A DNA stretch of 64,000 nt from Adiantum capillus-veneris (taxonomy: Eukaryota; Streptophyta; Polypodiopsida; Polypodiales; Pteridaceae). Where the stretch lies: positions 111,505,968-111,569,967 of the forward strand of contig CM043966.1 of assembly GCA_014529385.2 (NCBI GenBank), read 5' to 3'. A model generated the notes under the pieces. The model did not search any database. It saw only the letters and a list, made by a program, of their open reading frames with translations, and had not been told where the DNA came from. Below are positions 22,131 through 32,790 of this stretch, piece by piece (the stretch's first letter is position 1; every line of letters starts with the position of its first letter). Both the position numbers and the translations under genes were made by a program.

Positions 22131-22789
22131 GGAGGGTGTAGCTAGCACAAAAGGGGGTCCATAAGCAAGAGCACTATGCTATAGCTTGAGAAGCCAAGCT
22201 CAACCTCTCTAGAAGGAGCTCTTGAGTGGAAGCTCATTGTCTTATGCATGTGCATGTGTTGTAATAGGGGATTAGCAAGGGAACTCTATGCCATTGTAAG
22301 AGAGAGAGTGATCATTCAATTGAGAGTAGGAAATCTATCATTTCTCCTACTAGTGTAAGCCCAACATTCGCTGAATCAAGGAGGGTGGATTTGGACTAAG
22401 CTTGGATACTTTGTCTCCCTTCCAACGTGAAGTAATGGACAACAATGATGCCTAAGTGTCTTGGTGTTTTTTGTTATGTTCTTGATAGCTTGTCTCTGGT
22501 GTTGTCATCAATCTAGCCATAAATCCCACATACTGTAAGAGGGCGACAGGGTGGAGAGGACGCCCCTGGCCTTAAGACACTGATTGGGGTGGCTTTTCTT
22601 GTGATGTGTTTGTGGTGAAATTTACGCAAGCTATGTTGAACAAATACTAATCTCACTTTGATTTGTCATGACAAATTTGTAAGAAGGTATTAATGCAACA
22701 AGCACCCCCTCCCCCTTTCTCTCTCTTTCTTAAATATATAGTTGTGTTTGCTTGATCATTGCCGATACGTTTCAAAGCAGCCCGAGTAG

Positions 22790-22791
<2 letters not shown>

Positions 22792-22842
<51 letters not shown>
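22792..22842. repeat. (CT)n microsatellite within the E 3' LTR
   Basis: About 50 bp of CT, nearly uninterrupted. Confidence 0.95.
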
Positions 22843-22844
<2 letters not shown>

Positions 22845-23019
22845 ACTCGTCCTAGTTCGCATCCAAAACTAGGTGGTGCCCCAAATTTGTGTAGGGTTAG
22901 GTTGCGGGTTTGTGTGTGTGTTTGTTGTTTTTTTCCAACCCCAACCCAATTGAGCAGCACGGGAGCCTTGAAGGGTGTCTAGAGGTTGCTCTTCTTGTTG
23001 CCCGCCCCGGACCGCTTCA

Positions 23020-23023
23020 ATGT
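23020..23023. repeat. Target-site duplication, right (ATGT)
   Basis: Partner of 10857-10860. The element B sequence resumes here as ATGTAAGC. Confidence 0.8.
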
Positions 23024-24101
23024 AAGCAGGTCTAGGCTCTTCTCGTGGTTTAGCCAAGTCTATCTTTTTAGCGTTTTTAGGCCCTTCGTAAGAATCGCCC
23101 TGTTTTTGTAGTTCCCTAACATGTTGTTCGACTACAATTTTCTGATCTTGGAGAGTATACTTTTTGTAATGGGATGGAACATGCATTACATCCTTACCAT
23201 CCTCTTCTGTGGTTTCCATTTCGGTTGTGTATATCTCCTTTAGAGTTTTCTTCAACTCTTGATATTTCTTTTTCCCCTCGACTTTAGTCATGAGTGGTTT
23301 CTTATCGTGTGGGTTTGCTTGAGTACCCTTCCTTGTTTTTCTCGATGTTTGAGACATTTTTGAGTTTTTTTTTTGAAGTATATCTACCACTTATTTTGTC
23401 CTTAACACAATCATTAGCATCTATTTGCATCAGGAATTGTGTTTTACTAGAGACTGATGGCATAGGTCGTGTTTTCACAATTCTGGTGTCTCTCTTTCGT
23501 CTATACGATTTTTGTCTTCTTGATTTCTGGTTCGAAAAGTCAAAAAATTTTCCTCCCCTCCTTTTAAGAGTAGCTTAGCTCTCATATTCAAATTTTCTGA
23601 CCCCGAATCTTCTGATGTAGCTAAGTGTTCATCTAACTCATCAGTTGCATCGTAATAGAGGTCTGAAAAGACTTGTTGATCTTTCATTAAGTCTTTGGGA
23701 TCCTCGTCTTCGTCTTCAATGTTGAGGATTGAAATCATTTGGATGGAGATTATATCATAGCAATACTCATTGAAAAATTGAGTAGGCATAGACGTATCCA
23801 CACATACATCCATTGTCACTACAATTTGAGTCCACTCAAATGGCTCAGACAAATGCTCTGGAAAGGGTTCAGGTACATAGGCTTCATCTATGCAGTCCCT
23901 TTTTAGGATACATTCTTCTCTTCTTAAGCTTCTATTTTCTGAAGCTCCACACATCCAAATAGAATTGTCTTTGTTTAACCAGGATGGGAGTTTAGTTTCA
24001 GCCAAAGAGACTGAATCAAACTCTTGGATGGGTGTTTTCAAGACATCTTTATCAGTGTGATCTTTTAGATTTACTCTTTTTATAGATCCCACTTGCTTCA
24101 A
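23020..24101 (-). pseudogene. Protease-RT linker of element B
   Basis: Two minus-strand frames (24101-23475, then 23390 down to the E boundary). First frame: MKQVGSIKRVNLKDHT, CGASENRSL, then an acidic part (NIEDEDEDPKDL, DATDELDEH). Second frame: KKYQELKKTLKEIYTTEMET, YTLQDQKIVVEQHVREL, REEPRPAY. The same protein is present in C (31708-32721). At over 300 residues it is a long spacer between protease and RT for a gypsy element. No catalytic motif is seen; the acidic, Lys/Glu-rich composition suggests a flexible linker. Confidence 0.65.
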
Positions 24102-24708
24102 GTACAGATAATTGTTTCCCCAATCTTGGATAATCTATACCTGTCGCATGAAAGGCTCCCAATATGATTTCATAGTTGAGTTTTTTCCCAAAGTCTACTA
24201 TGGCAAAAGTGTGTTGATATTCAATTCCACAAGAATTGACTAACACTTTTTCAAGCAGCCATAATGGTCTCTCAATGTGTCCGTCATCCAACTGGAATTT
24301 CATTCGCATTTGTCTAATGGCTGGTTGTCCCTAGGATTCCCATACTGCTTTAGTGGCTATGTCTATGCCAACTCCACTATCCAGTATTGCCATGGTTTCA
24401 ACGGCATTATATTTCACTGGGAGGGTGGTCTTTCCTTCTTCCCCTTCATTATATTCTTCGATTTTTTTCATGAGAACAGATTGAATCTCTTTGTTTTCCA
24501 TTTCATTTTTTAATTTTCTCAAAATTTTCGAGATTAACCCAGTTATCCCCACCTTCTCTAGGGTTTTCTGTAAATCATTGCACAAGTATGGTCTGTGTTT
24601 TAACAGTTCTCCCAAGGTAAGAGTGCATTGGATGGGTGTAGAAATGATCGAATGAATGTTGTCTACTTCTAAGGTCTGTTCAGGTTTTACTTGAGTGATC
24701 TTGCACAT
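24052..24708 (-). pseudogene. Retropepsin of element B
   Basis: ETMAILDSGVGIDIATKAVW carries the D-S-G active site; after a stop and shift near 24331 the frame continues RMKFQLDDGHIERPL, LVNSCGIEYQHTFAIVDF and ILGAFHAT (for the usual ILGRPFM). Decayed copy of the protease in C at 32791-33960. Confidence 0.75.
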
Positions 24709-24758
24709 GATGGATTCATCTTTGTTATCTCACAAGTAAGAAGGCAATGTTTTCAAGG

Positions 24759-25859
24759 TCAATGGTTTCGACATTCCTGAAGCCTCCGATCTGCAATCGC
24801 GTACAAGGATTGTACCATGTCCATATCAGAAGGTAGGTTATCTAGCCAGACTTCCTCTATAGGAGCTAAATTTAGAGTTAGGCTCCCATCATTGATCTCT
24901 CTCACATTTTCCCATAAGTGTCCTAGCCAGTCTTCCTCTACGAATGGAATTCCATCTAAGGCATCTTCGCTGCCAGGCACTATAAGTTCTGGTTCTTTTG
25001 TGCCAAGGTGGGGTTCTACCACCACATTAGGTTTTTCTTTCGTTTCTTTTACCACAAGCTCTTCGGGTTTTACAATACTTTCAATCTCGGGTTTTTGTTT
25101 TTCCAGCATTTCCTGCGTGATTCTTCCCAAATTTTGATAAGCTTCCAGCTTAGCTGCTTCCATGTCTGGAGAAGGATAGTATCTCCATTTGTTTGCCATG
25201 TTTTGTCCTGCTTTAAGTCTTTCTTGGTAAGCTTCCAAGGCGGCATTATATGGCTCAAAAATTTTATCAACCTGAATGGAAACTCTATGTTTCACGATTG
25301 TTTCGTTGAATTTACTTCTAGTTTCTTTCAATTTTTATTGGAATAGATTTTTTACTTTCTGCTCGACTTCAACCCATTGTTTTTGTTTTTTCATCTCATA
25401 TCTTTTGCTTCTGCTTCTTTTGATTCTCCTTCTTTTGATTCTACTTCTTTTGATTCTTTGAGAAGAAAGTTTAGTACTTTTCGAATCATCAGAGGAGTTG
25501 TGTTTCTTTTTCTTGGCCTGGGCTATAGCGATTACCTTGATTGGAAAAATTGGTTCACTCTCTGATGAGCTACTAGGTATCACCTGGACTACGTTTACTA
25601 TCGTTTTACCCTTGTTCAAATAATTTTTGGGACAATCTTTCGGAAAGTGTCCTCCCTTTTTGCAACACTGTATGCAATAGGCTTCAATTGGTTTGAGGTA
25701 TTTGTTAGGCTCTGGACATTCATTTTTCCAATGATCGTCAGCACCATAGTTATGACAGTCTCCTGTGCTTGGCTTCATCATGGGTCTTGCCATGGGAGGT
25801 TCGACACCTTGATTAGCTGCATAATACATTGGTGCAAGCTCTGGTGGAGCATAAGTCAC
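24759..25859 (-). pseudogene. Gag C-terminal part of element B, zinc knuckles
   Basis: One frame with a single TAA near 25335. Two knuckle-like motifs: CHNYGADDHWKNEC (second Cys replaced by Tyr) and CIQCCKKGGHFPKDC (one extra residue). They are followed by a Ser/Glu run, a strikingly basic repeat (RIKRSRIKRRRIKRSRSKR) and an acidic, Val/Glu/Pro-rich region (VVEPHLGTKEPELIV) up to DNLPSDMDMVQSLY. The basic part probably binds RNA. The Gag N-half is missing to the right of 25860. Confidence 0.7.
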
Positions 25860-25860
25860 A

Positions 25861-26120
25861 GTTTCTTCAGAGCCAAGTCCACCTACATTAATGGTAGAAG
25901 GAGATTGGTATAATCCACATCCACCACCAATGTGTCTTCCTCTATGATTTGGACCTGAAAATATTTTTCACCACTCGGCTCTTCTGTAGACTGTGTCTCA
26001 AATTCAGCAAATTATACCTAGGGGTTCCATTTGGGGCGGCTCTGAATGCTGAGCTTATATATTGAGTAGCCAAAAAACATAAAACGAAACTTGCTTTCGG
26101 ACATGTACGCAGTCCGTGAA
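25861..26120. other. Rearranged border between B and J
   Basis: To about 25960 the DNA still resembles element B gag. After that it changes. Around 26050-26070 there is an inverted fragment of the J LTR (GAGCTTATATATTGAGTAGCC), and 26072-26120 is an inverted copy of a J internal repeat (ACATAAAACGAAACTTGC, ACATGTACGCAGTCCGTGAA). No gene. Confidence 0.6.
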
Positions 26121-26262
26121 TCAAAACTTTATATGTGAAGCTACTCAATTTATGGCTTCTCTATATATGGCACCCAGGTCCCCTCTATATATAAATCATC
26201 TCATGTGTGTATTCTACACACTTTGGGGTTCTATTTCTGTGCTTTCTCTTTCTCTCTCAACA
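26121..26262 (+). repeat. 5' LTR of J, 142 bp
   Basis: From ACTTTATATGTGAAGC on it matches 28635-28776 closely; the first about ten bases (TCAAAACTTT against TGTTAAGCTT) are replaced by internal-repeat sequence. Ends CTCTCTCAACA. Confidence 0.8.
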
Positions 26263-26274
26263 TGGTATCAGAGC
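26263..26274 (+). other. Primer-binding site, initiator tRNA-Met
   Basis: TGGTATCAGAGC, the standard plant tRNA-Met primer site, directly after the LTR. Confidence 0.9.
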
Positions 26275-26279
26275 AGTAT

Positions 26280-27190
26280 GTTTTTGATTTTTATGATAAT
26301 TGAAAACAATTTTGCAGAAACTAGCCGTCAAGGGGACTGGAATCGATGTGGTTTACAACTTTGCAGAAAGAAGTTTTTTTGAATTCTGCACAAATTTTGA
26401 GTTATGATTCACGGACTGCGTACATGTCCGAAAAGCAAGTTTCGTTTTATGTTTTTGATTTTTTTGTTGATCAAAATCGGTGCAGAATTTGAAAAAACTT
26501 CTTTCTGCAAAGTTGTAGACCACATCGATTCTGGTCCATCGTGTGGGTAGTTTCTATAAAATCGTTTTTAATTTTTAAAAAAATCAAAAACATAAAACGA
26601 AACTTGCTTTTCGGACATGTACGCAGTCCATGAATCATAACTACCCACGCGACCGACCAGAATCGATGTGGTCTACAACTTTGTAGAAGGAAGCTTTTTC
26701 ATATTTTGCACCGATTTTGAGTTATGATTCACGGACTGCGTACATGTCTGAAAGCAAGTTTCGTTTTATGTTTTTTGATTTTTCTGCTGATCAAAATCGA
26801 TTTTGCAGAAACTACTCGCTAAAAGCACTGGAATCGATCTGGTCTACAATTTTGCAGAAGGAAGTTTTTTCAAATTCTGCACCGATTTTGAGTTCGCGGA
26901 TGCGTACATACGTGAAAAGCAAGTTTTGTTTTATGTTTTTGATTTTTCTGCTAATTGAAAACGATTTTGCAGAAACTACCCACGTAAGGGATCGAAATCG
27001 ATGTGGTCTATAACTTTGCAGATAAACTAGCCGCTGCAGGCATCGGAACCGATGAGAAACTATTTGCTTGAGCCATCGGAATCGATGTGGTCTATAACCT
27101 TGTACAAGAAAGTTTCTCTTATTCTGCACCGATTTTGGGTTATTGTCTCGGACTGCAAATATATTTGAAAATCAAAATTTTACTTTTTTC
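26280..27190. repeat. J internal repeats, about 170-190 bp, direct and inverted
   Basis: A unit containing GATTTTGCAGAAACTA, ATCGATGTGGTCTACAAC, TTTGCAGAAAGAAGTTT and CACGGACTGCGTACATGTC recurs several times. The copy around 26455-26650 is inverted relative to its neighbours, and another inverted piece precedes the LTR (26072-26120). The transcript could fold into long hairpins. Confidence 0.8.
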
Positions 27191-27439
27191 TTTTGATTTT
27201 TCTCATAATTGAAAACTTCTCAATTATATTTTTTCTCATCAATCGTATATTTGTTACTGACGTAACTTTGCTGCAGAAGCCAGTTACATATCGTTCCGAT
27301 TTAGTCGAGCCGTTGATGATCATCCAAATTCTATCGATCTACTGTTGGTACATGATCTTTTGTTATATGATATACTCGTTCATTGATTCTCGTATAATTA
27401 TTCTTTTAGAGATATAGTTTACGTCGTTTTATTGATAAT

Positions 27440-27960
27440 TTCCCATTGATACCATAGTGATTTTGATGGTACCATGATAATGTTTTGTTAATACTTTGGT
27501 CATGGTGATTTTCGTTGATACCATGATGATATTTCATTGATACCATGGTTATTCTCGGTGATGCCATGATGATATTTTGTTGATACCGTGGTGATTCTCG
27601 GTGATTCCATGATGATATTTCGTTGATTCCATGGTGATTTTTGTTGATACCATGATGATGTTTTGTTGATACCATGGTTATTCTCGGTGATACCATGATG
27701 TTATTTCGTTGATACCATGGTTATTCTCGGTGATACCATGATGTTGTTTCGTTGATACCATGGTTATTCTCGGTGATGCCATGATGTTGTTTTGTTGATA
27801 CAATGATTATTCTCGGTGATATCATGATGTTTTCGTTGGTACCATGATGATTTATTCATTTTTATTGATACAATGATGATATTTTGTTAATACTTTGATG
27901 GTATTCATTGATCACTGATGATATTTTGTTAATACTTTGATGGTATTCATTGATCACTAC
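27440..27960. repeat. Minisatellite, about 43-bp unit in two halves
   Basis: Alternating half-units such as TTGATACCATGGTTATTCTC and TGATACCATGATGTTATTTC recur about a dozen times with variation. A minus-strand open frame over it (His-Gly-Ile-Asn repeats) is a by-product. Confidence 0.85.
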
Positions 27961-28634
27961 GTTGATAAATGTTGTTTTATGTAGTATATCATTTGCATCA
28001 CGTAATCACACATTTTCTACGTTTACGTTCATACTTTATGTACCATATGTTGTCGTGCGTATATATGTCGTCAAAAGAGTGGCGTCATGAACCATCTCTT
28101 ATGGCATTGTGAACGTAATTATTTCATTAACGATGCTAATAATTTTCATGACTATGTTTTTTTTTTGAGTTTATGATCTATGTAGGATTGATCAAAGAAT
28201 TGATTTTATGAAGACAAACTTGGTGACAATAAAAGATTTATTAAGATATGTTTGGTGATGCCATATTGATGACAACATGAAGACATATTTGGTGATGCAA
28301 TATTGATGACAAGCTACATAGCAGATTCACGGAGACACTTTTGATTACAAGCGAATCGATAGCCTTTACACCTCTTTATTGAACCTTTGTATTCATTATT
28401 GTATTTGATAGGATAGGAGTAATGTAACTCCTCATAAAAAATTCATTGTAAAAGGAGTGATGTAGCTCCTCGTGAAATATTCATTGTAAAAGGAGTGATG
28501 TGGCTCCTCGTGAACATTTGTATATCCAATGATTTTAATAATATAACGGTGGGTGTATATAGAGCTATGGGTTTTTCCCTTGATCCCCCAAGGGTTTTTT
28601 CATCCACAATTAGGGACCCTTATTTGAGCGGGGG
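27961..28634. other. Right part of J interior, no gene
   Basis: Non-coding. Short local repeats (AAAAGGAGTGATGT..CTCCTCGTGAA at about 28447-28510; GACAA/GATGCAATATTGATGACAA at about 28260-28310). Ends in the purine tract GAGCGGGGG at 28626-28634. Confidence 0.5.
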
Positions 28635-28776
28635 TGTTAAGCTTATATGTGAAGCTACTCAATATATGGCTTCTCTATATATGGCACCCAGGTCCCCTCT
28701 ATATATACATCATCTCATGTGTGTATTCTACACACTTTGGGGTTCTATTTCTGTGCTCTCTCTTTCTCTCTCAACA
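28635..28776 (+). repeat. 3' LTR of J, 142 bp
   Basis: Starts TGTTAAGCTTATATGTG after the purine tract and ends CTCTCAACA. Complete copy. Confidence 0.85.
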
Positions 28777-29236
28777 CTGAAGTGCTTGCCTCTTCCTGTA
28801 TATCGGGCTTTCCCTCTCATAGAAGTTGATTCATTCTTTTGAGTTCTATAGTTTCTTTAACACTAGGTTGGTAATGGGACACTTTTATGTCCTAGGACAC
28901 TTTTATGTCTCGTTAAGTGACCATCTTCCTTGAATTATGTCAAGAGTTTCAAAATGGATATTGAGGTGTTATCTATCTAGAAAGTTGTCTCATGAGCTGA
29001 AAAAAACTCGACATTTTTTTGGAATATCAATTCCATCTTTAACATTGTCCTTGCACAACATTTCACAACCTAAACTGTGTGAAAAAACGGGTCCAGTTTT
29101 TGGCTTTTTTAAACTTTTTGCAACTATACCACTCTAGAATTCATGTTTGTGAGGTCTATAATGCTAGAGAACTATCTTTAGTAGTCCTCAACATGTCCTG
29201 ATGCTTCTAGGGAGAAATAAATATTAAAGTTTTAAG
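28777..29236. other. Unassigned DNA with an inverted piece of the C leader
   Basis: 28777-29074 is unassigned, with a local GGACACTTTTATGTC repeat at about 28877-28910. 29075-29236 is the reverse complement of about 40594-40756 in the leader of C. Confidence 0.6.
29075..29236 (+). repeat. Inverted repeat arm (partner 40594-40756)
   Basis: Contains ACTCTAGAATTCATGTTTG and CAACATGTCCTGATGCTTC, both found reversed near 40690 and 40640. The two arms enclose the whole coding part of element C. Confidence 0.85.
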
Positions 29237-30006
29237 TTATGAGAAATGAGTTCCCTGATCACTGACAATCTCTATTGGTAGTCCATACCTTACAAATACA
29301 TACTTATATAAGAATGCAGCAGTGATTCTGGCATCATTATTTTGGGTTGCCTTAGCCTCGACCCATTTGGTCAAATAGTTCGTAGCTACAATGATATATT
29401 GAGCTTGGGTTCTGTAAGCACGTGGCTGTATCGGTCCAACAAAATCAATACCCCATTTTGCGAAGGCTCGAGCCCCCATCATTGGTCTTAAGGGCATGTT
29501 GTCTATCGTGTTGATATTTTTGCTCGTTGACAAGCATCACACCTTCGAACATATTCTTTGGCATCTGCAAAAAGTGTTGGCCACCATATGCCTGCCATCA
29601 AGATTGCTCTTGCGGTGGTCTCCCTAGAAAAGTGACCTCCAGCTAATCCAGCATGTGCTTGTTCTATAATCGGAATATACTCATTTTCATTTGCACAAAG
29701 ACGCAAATGTTGATCTTTACCTCGCCGATACAATTGGTTCCCAATAAGAACATAGTCTCTTGCTTCCGTTTCAATTGCTCTTTGTCGGCGTTTACTCATA
29801 TCTTCAGGAAATGTTCGGCTCGATAAGTAAGTAACCAAATAGGTACTCCAGTTAGGAACAAGTGACATTTGAAACAATGTTACATGAGGAATGGGTGGTT
29901 GTTTTTGACACTGAGGGCAATCTTTTACAAAAGATCTAACATATCCCCTCATAGTCGGACAAAATACTCCAAGTCTTAAAATTCGTTGCATAGTTTGGTC
30001 TTCCAT
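29237..30006 (-). pseudogene. Integrase of element C, truncated
   Basis: Contains the zinc domain HAGLAGGHF and CDACQ, WGIDFVGPIQP with the first Asp, and EIVSDQGTHF with the second Asp, then stops at the element border, so the catalytic Glu and the C-terminal domain are absent. A shift near 29503-29533 splits it. An upstream stretch (LVPNWSTYLVTYLS) links to RNase H. Confidence 0.85.
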
Positions 30007-30288
30007 GAAGTGAAGTCCTACTATGGTAACATGTGCTTGACTTAGGTATTGTTCCTTTTCTTTAGGATTAATGCATAAAAGAAATATCCCATCTCAATTT
30101 CTTTTGTATAGCCTCCCAGCTAGTAATTGATACATAGCCGATTGCTCGATTAAATCAATTGTGATAGGAAGTGATGAATCCACTTAAGCTATTGTCATTA
30201 ATGACACAATTTTTTCCGACCATCTAGGTATCATTTCCACGGAAAACAAATAGGCATCTGGTAGATCATCATCTACCCCTTTAGGTGA

Positions 30289-30770
30289 TTCCCCTGAAAT
30301 GATCCTTGATAAATGATCTGCTCGTTGATGTGTAGTGCCTTTTTTTTACAACCTTAGTGAAATCAAATTTGAGAAGAATGATTAACCATCTCACTATTCT
30401 CGCTGTGCTACATGGTTTGTTGACCAAATATAACAAAGCTTGGTGGTCCACAAAGAACACATACTTGTTGGCTAGCAGGTAATGTCTATGGCATAGACCA
30501 TTCCTAGTCCTTCTCTTTCAATGGTGGTGTAATTATTTTCTGCCATATTCAATTGTCGGATAGCATTAGAAGTAGAAAATTCAAGTTTCCCATCTCATGG
30601 TTGAGCTTGTATACAACCAATAGCAAAGTTTGAAGCATCTACATGTACGCGGAATATCTTATCCAAATTGGGTGCTGGAGGTGAGATCTTTCTTAAGCTT
30701 CATGAAGGATTCTTCACATGCCTCAGTCCACTCAAAGTGTGTAATCAAGCTATACATGGGTTTTGCAATT
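30289..30770 (-). pseudogene. RNase H of element C, badly decayed
   Basis: No long frame remains, but the DNA matches the RNase H of B (compare 9460-9970): on the minus strand the segments for LLYLV, HYLLA and NYTT-like motifs can be found in different phases, with several small deletions (for example near 30490). Confidence 0.6.
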
Positions 30771-31707
30771 ATAGCATACATGTAGATGAACCGTCGGTAG
30801 TATCCACAATGTCTATGAATGCTTGTACCCCTTTGACCGTTGTTGGTCTAGGCAAATCAGCAATGACATGAATCTTTTCAATATCGGTAGCTATGCCATT
30901 TGTAGACACTATATGTCCTAGGATATTTCCTTGTCTCCCCATGAATGTGCACTTCTCAGGGTTTAAGCAAATCCTATAAAGTCTACATTTCTCGAATACC
31001 TTTTTGAGGTGTTCAAACTTATCAGCCCGGATTGACGAATGTACGCATAGACCATCCATGTATACTTCCAAGAATTTTTGAAGATACTCTTTGAAATCAT
31101 GGCTCATCAATCTTTGAAATGTGGCTGGAGCATTAGTTAACCCAAACGGCATAACCCGATAGGCAAATATACCCCATTCTGTTCCAAAGGCAGTTTTGTG
31201 CTGATCTTTTGGGTCAACCAAAAGTTGATTATATCCCAAAAAGCCATCTAAGAAGCTATAAGATTCTTTTCTCACCACTCTTTCTAGAACATGCTCCGTT
31301 AGCGGAAGAGGAAAGTGGTCTCTAATTTTAGCTGCATTCACTTTTTTGAGATTAACGCACACCTATAATTTTCCATTCTTTTTAGGTACTACCACAATTG
31401 GAGACACCCAATCACTGTGTTCAATTTCATAAATGAATTCGGCTTTCTTTAGTTTTTCAATCTCCTCTTTGATCTTTCTGGCAAAGGTTTTGTTATAAGT
31501 ATATGGTCTTTGTCTACTTGGTTTGGCATCATCTCTCATCGGTATAGTATGTTGACAGATTTCTTGATCAACACCCTTGAGATCCTTGTAAGACCAAGCG
31601 AACATATCCCGGTATTCCTTTAACAAGCTTAGAAAAAGCTTTTCTTCTTCTTCTGTTAGGTCATTTGTGATGTAAGCCGGTATAGGCTCTTCTCGTGGTT
31701 CACCCAA
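30769..31707 (-). pseudogene. Reverse transcriptase of element C
   Basis: Nearly continuous, broken by one stop at about 31363 (PKKNGKL stop). Blocks: AYITNDLTEEEEKLFLSLL, WVSPIVVVPKKNG, CVNLKKVNAAKIRDHFPLP, FLDGFLGYNQL, MPFGLTNAPATFQR, then VYMDGLCVHSS near 31045-31068 where the catalytic YMDD has become YMDG, and LGHIVSTNGI. The lost Asp would abolish polymerase activity on its own. Confidence 0.88.
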
Positions 31708-32721
31708 GTCTACCCTTTTAGCATTTTCAATTCCCTAGCAGGTTGTTCGATTATGATTTTCCGATCTTGGAGAGTATACTTTTTGTAATGGGATGGAACA
31801 TGCATTACATCCTTTCCATCCTCTTCCGTGGTTTCCATTTCAGTGGTGTATATCTCCTTTAGAGCTTTTTGAAACTCTTGATATTTCTTTTTCCGCTAGA
31901 CTCCAGTCAAGAGTGGTTTTTTATCCTGATGTTCTTCATGAGTACCCTTCCTTGTTTTTCTCGATGTCTGAGACATTTCTGAGTTTCTGTTTGAAGGATA
32001 TCTGCCTATTATTTTTTCCTTGACACAATCATTAGCATCTATCTGCATCAGGAATTGTGTTTTACTAGAGACTGATGGCATAGGTCATGGTTTCACGATT
32101 CTAGTGTCTCTTTTTCTTCTATACCATTTGTGTCTTCTCAATTTCTGGTTTGGAAAGTCAAAAAACTTTTCCTCCCCTCCCTTTAAGAGTAATTGGGCCC
32201 TCGTATGCTCTTTCTCCGATCCCGAATCTTTTGAGGTAGCTGCGTGTTCATCTAACTCATCAGTTGCATCATAATAGAGGTAAGAAAAGATTTGTTGAGC
32301 TTTCTGCAAGTCCTTTGTTTCCTCGTCTTTGTTTTCAATGTTAAGGACTGAAATCATTTGGATGGGAATTATGTCGTAACCATCCTCATTGCAAAATTGA
32401 GTAGGCACAGACATATTCACACATACATCCATTGTCGCTAAAATTTGAGTCCATTCGAATGGTTCAAATAAATGATTTGGAAAGGGTTCACGTATATAGG
32501 CTTCATCTGTACAGTCCCTTTCTAGGATACATTCCTCTTGTCTTAAGCTTCCATTTTCTGAAGCTCCGCACATCCAAATAGGATGTGTCTTTGTTTAACC
32601 ACGATGGGAGTTTAGTTTCAACCAAAGAGACTGAATCAAATTCTTGGATGGGTGTTTTTAAGACATCTCTATAGGTGTGATCTTTCAGATTCACTCTTGT
32701 TATAGATCCCACCTGTTTCAA
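31708..32721 (-). pseudogene. Protease-RT linker of element C
   Basis: Frames 32721-32503 and 32573-32085 plus a decayed remainder. MKQVGSITRVNLKDHT and CGASENGSLRQEECIL match the linker of B at 24101-23475, as do the acidic NIENKDEETKDL and DATDELDEH parts. A shift at about 32580 separates the two frames. Confidence 0.65.
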
Positions 32722-32790
32722 GTACAGATAGTCGTTTCCAATTCTTGGATAAGTTGTAACTGTCGCATGAAAGGTCTTCCCAATATGATT

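Larger units (their letters stand above)
10861..23019 (+). mobile_element. Tat-like Ty3/gypsy element E, nearly complete, 12.2 kb
   Basis: Two 2.6-kb direct LTRs (TGATAGC...CTTCA) flank a candidate primer site, four small accessory frames, gag, a protease-RT-RNase H-second RNase H-integrase polyprotein and a polypurine tract. The archaeal-type second RNase H is the hallmark of the plant Tat/Ogre lineage, some of which also carry an extra frame before gag. LTRs differ mainly by scattered substitutions and microsatellite length, so the insertion is young. Defects seen: stop at 15373, shift near 15845, stop at 17981. It sits inside element B in opposite orientation. Confidence 0.9.
20418..23019 (+). 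repeat. 3' LTR of element E
   Basis: 2602 bp, TGATAGCTG...CTTCA, matching 10861-13491 with scattered single-base changes and a shorter CT tract. Confidence 0.92.
7827..25960 (-). mobile_element. Ty3/gypsy element B, split by element E
   Basis: Minus-strand element in two blocks: gag to PR-RT linker at 25960-23020 and RT to integrase at 10860-7827. Reading across the gap restores the protein order of element C exactly: the linker ends REEPRPAY and RT resumes ITNDLSEEEEKF, matching REEPIPAYITNDL in C. The gap is filled by element E. The 5' part (LTR, leader, gag N-half) is lost beyond about 25960 and the 3' LTR is missing below 7827. Confidence 0.85.
26121..28776 (+). mobile_element. Short-LTR, non-coding retroelement J (TRIM-like)
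   Basis: Two 142-bp direct repeats (26121-26262 and 28635-28776), a perfect initiator-tRNA-Met primer site right after the first, and a purine tract GAGCGGGGG before the second. The 2.4-kb interior has no gag or pol and is made of repeats. Flanks GTGAA and CTGAA share four bases. Short LTRs, no coding capacity and a tRNA-Met primer site are typical of terminal-repeat retrotransposons in miniature, although this interior is longer than usual. It must depend on enzymes of other elements. Confidence 0.75.

Noticed and set aside
27406-27696. His-Gly-Ile-Asn repeat protein on the minus strand
   Set aside because: By-product of the minisatellite; no start context or conservation.
27440-27960. CRISPR array
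   Set aside because: Repeats have no unique spacers of constant length, and this is plant nuclear DNA.
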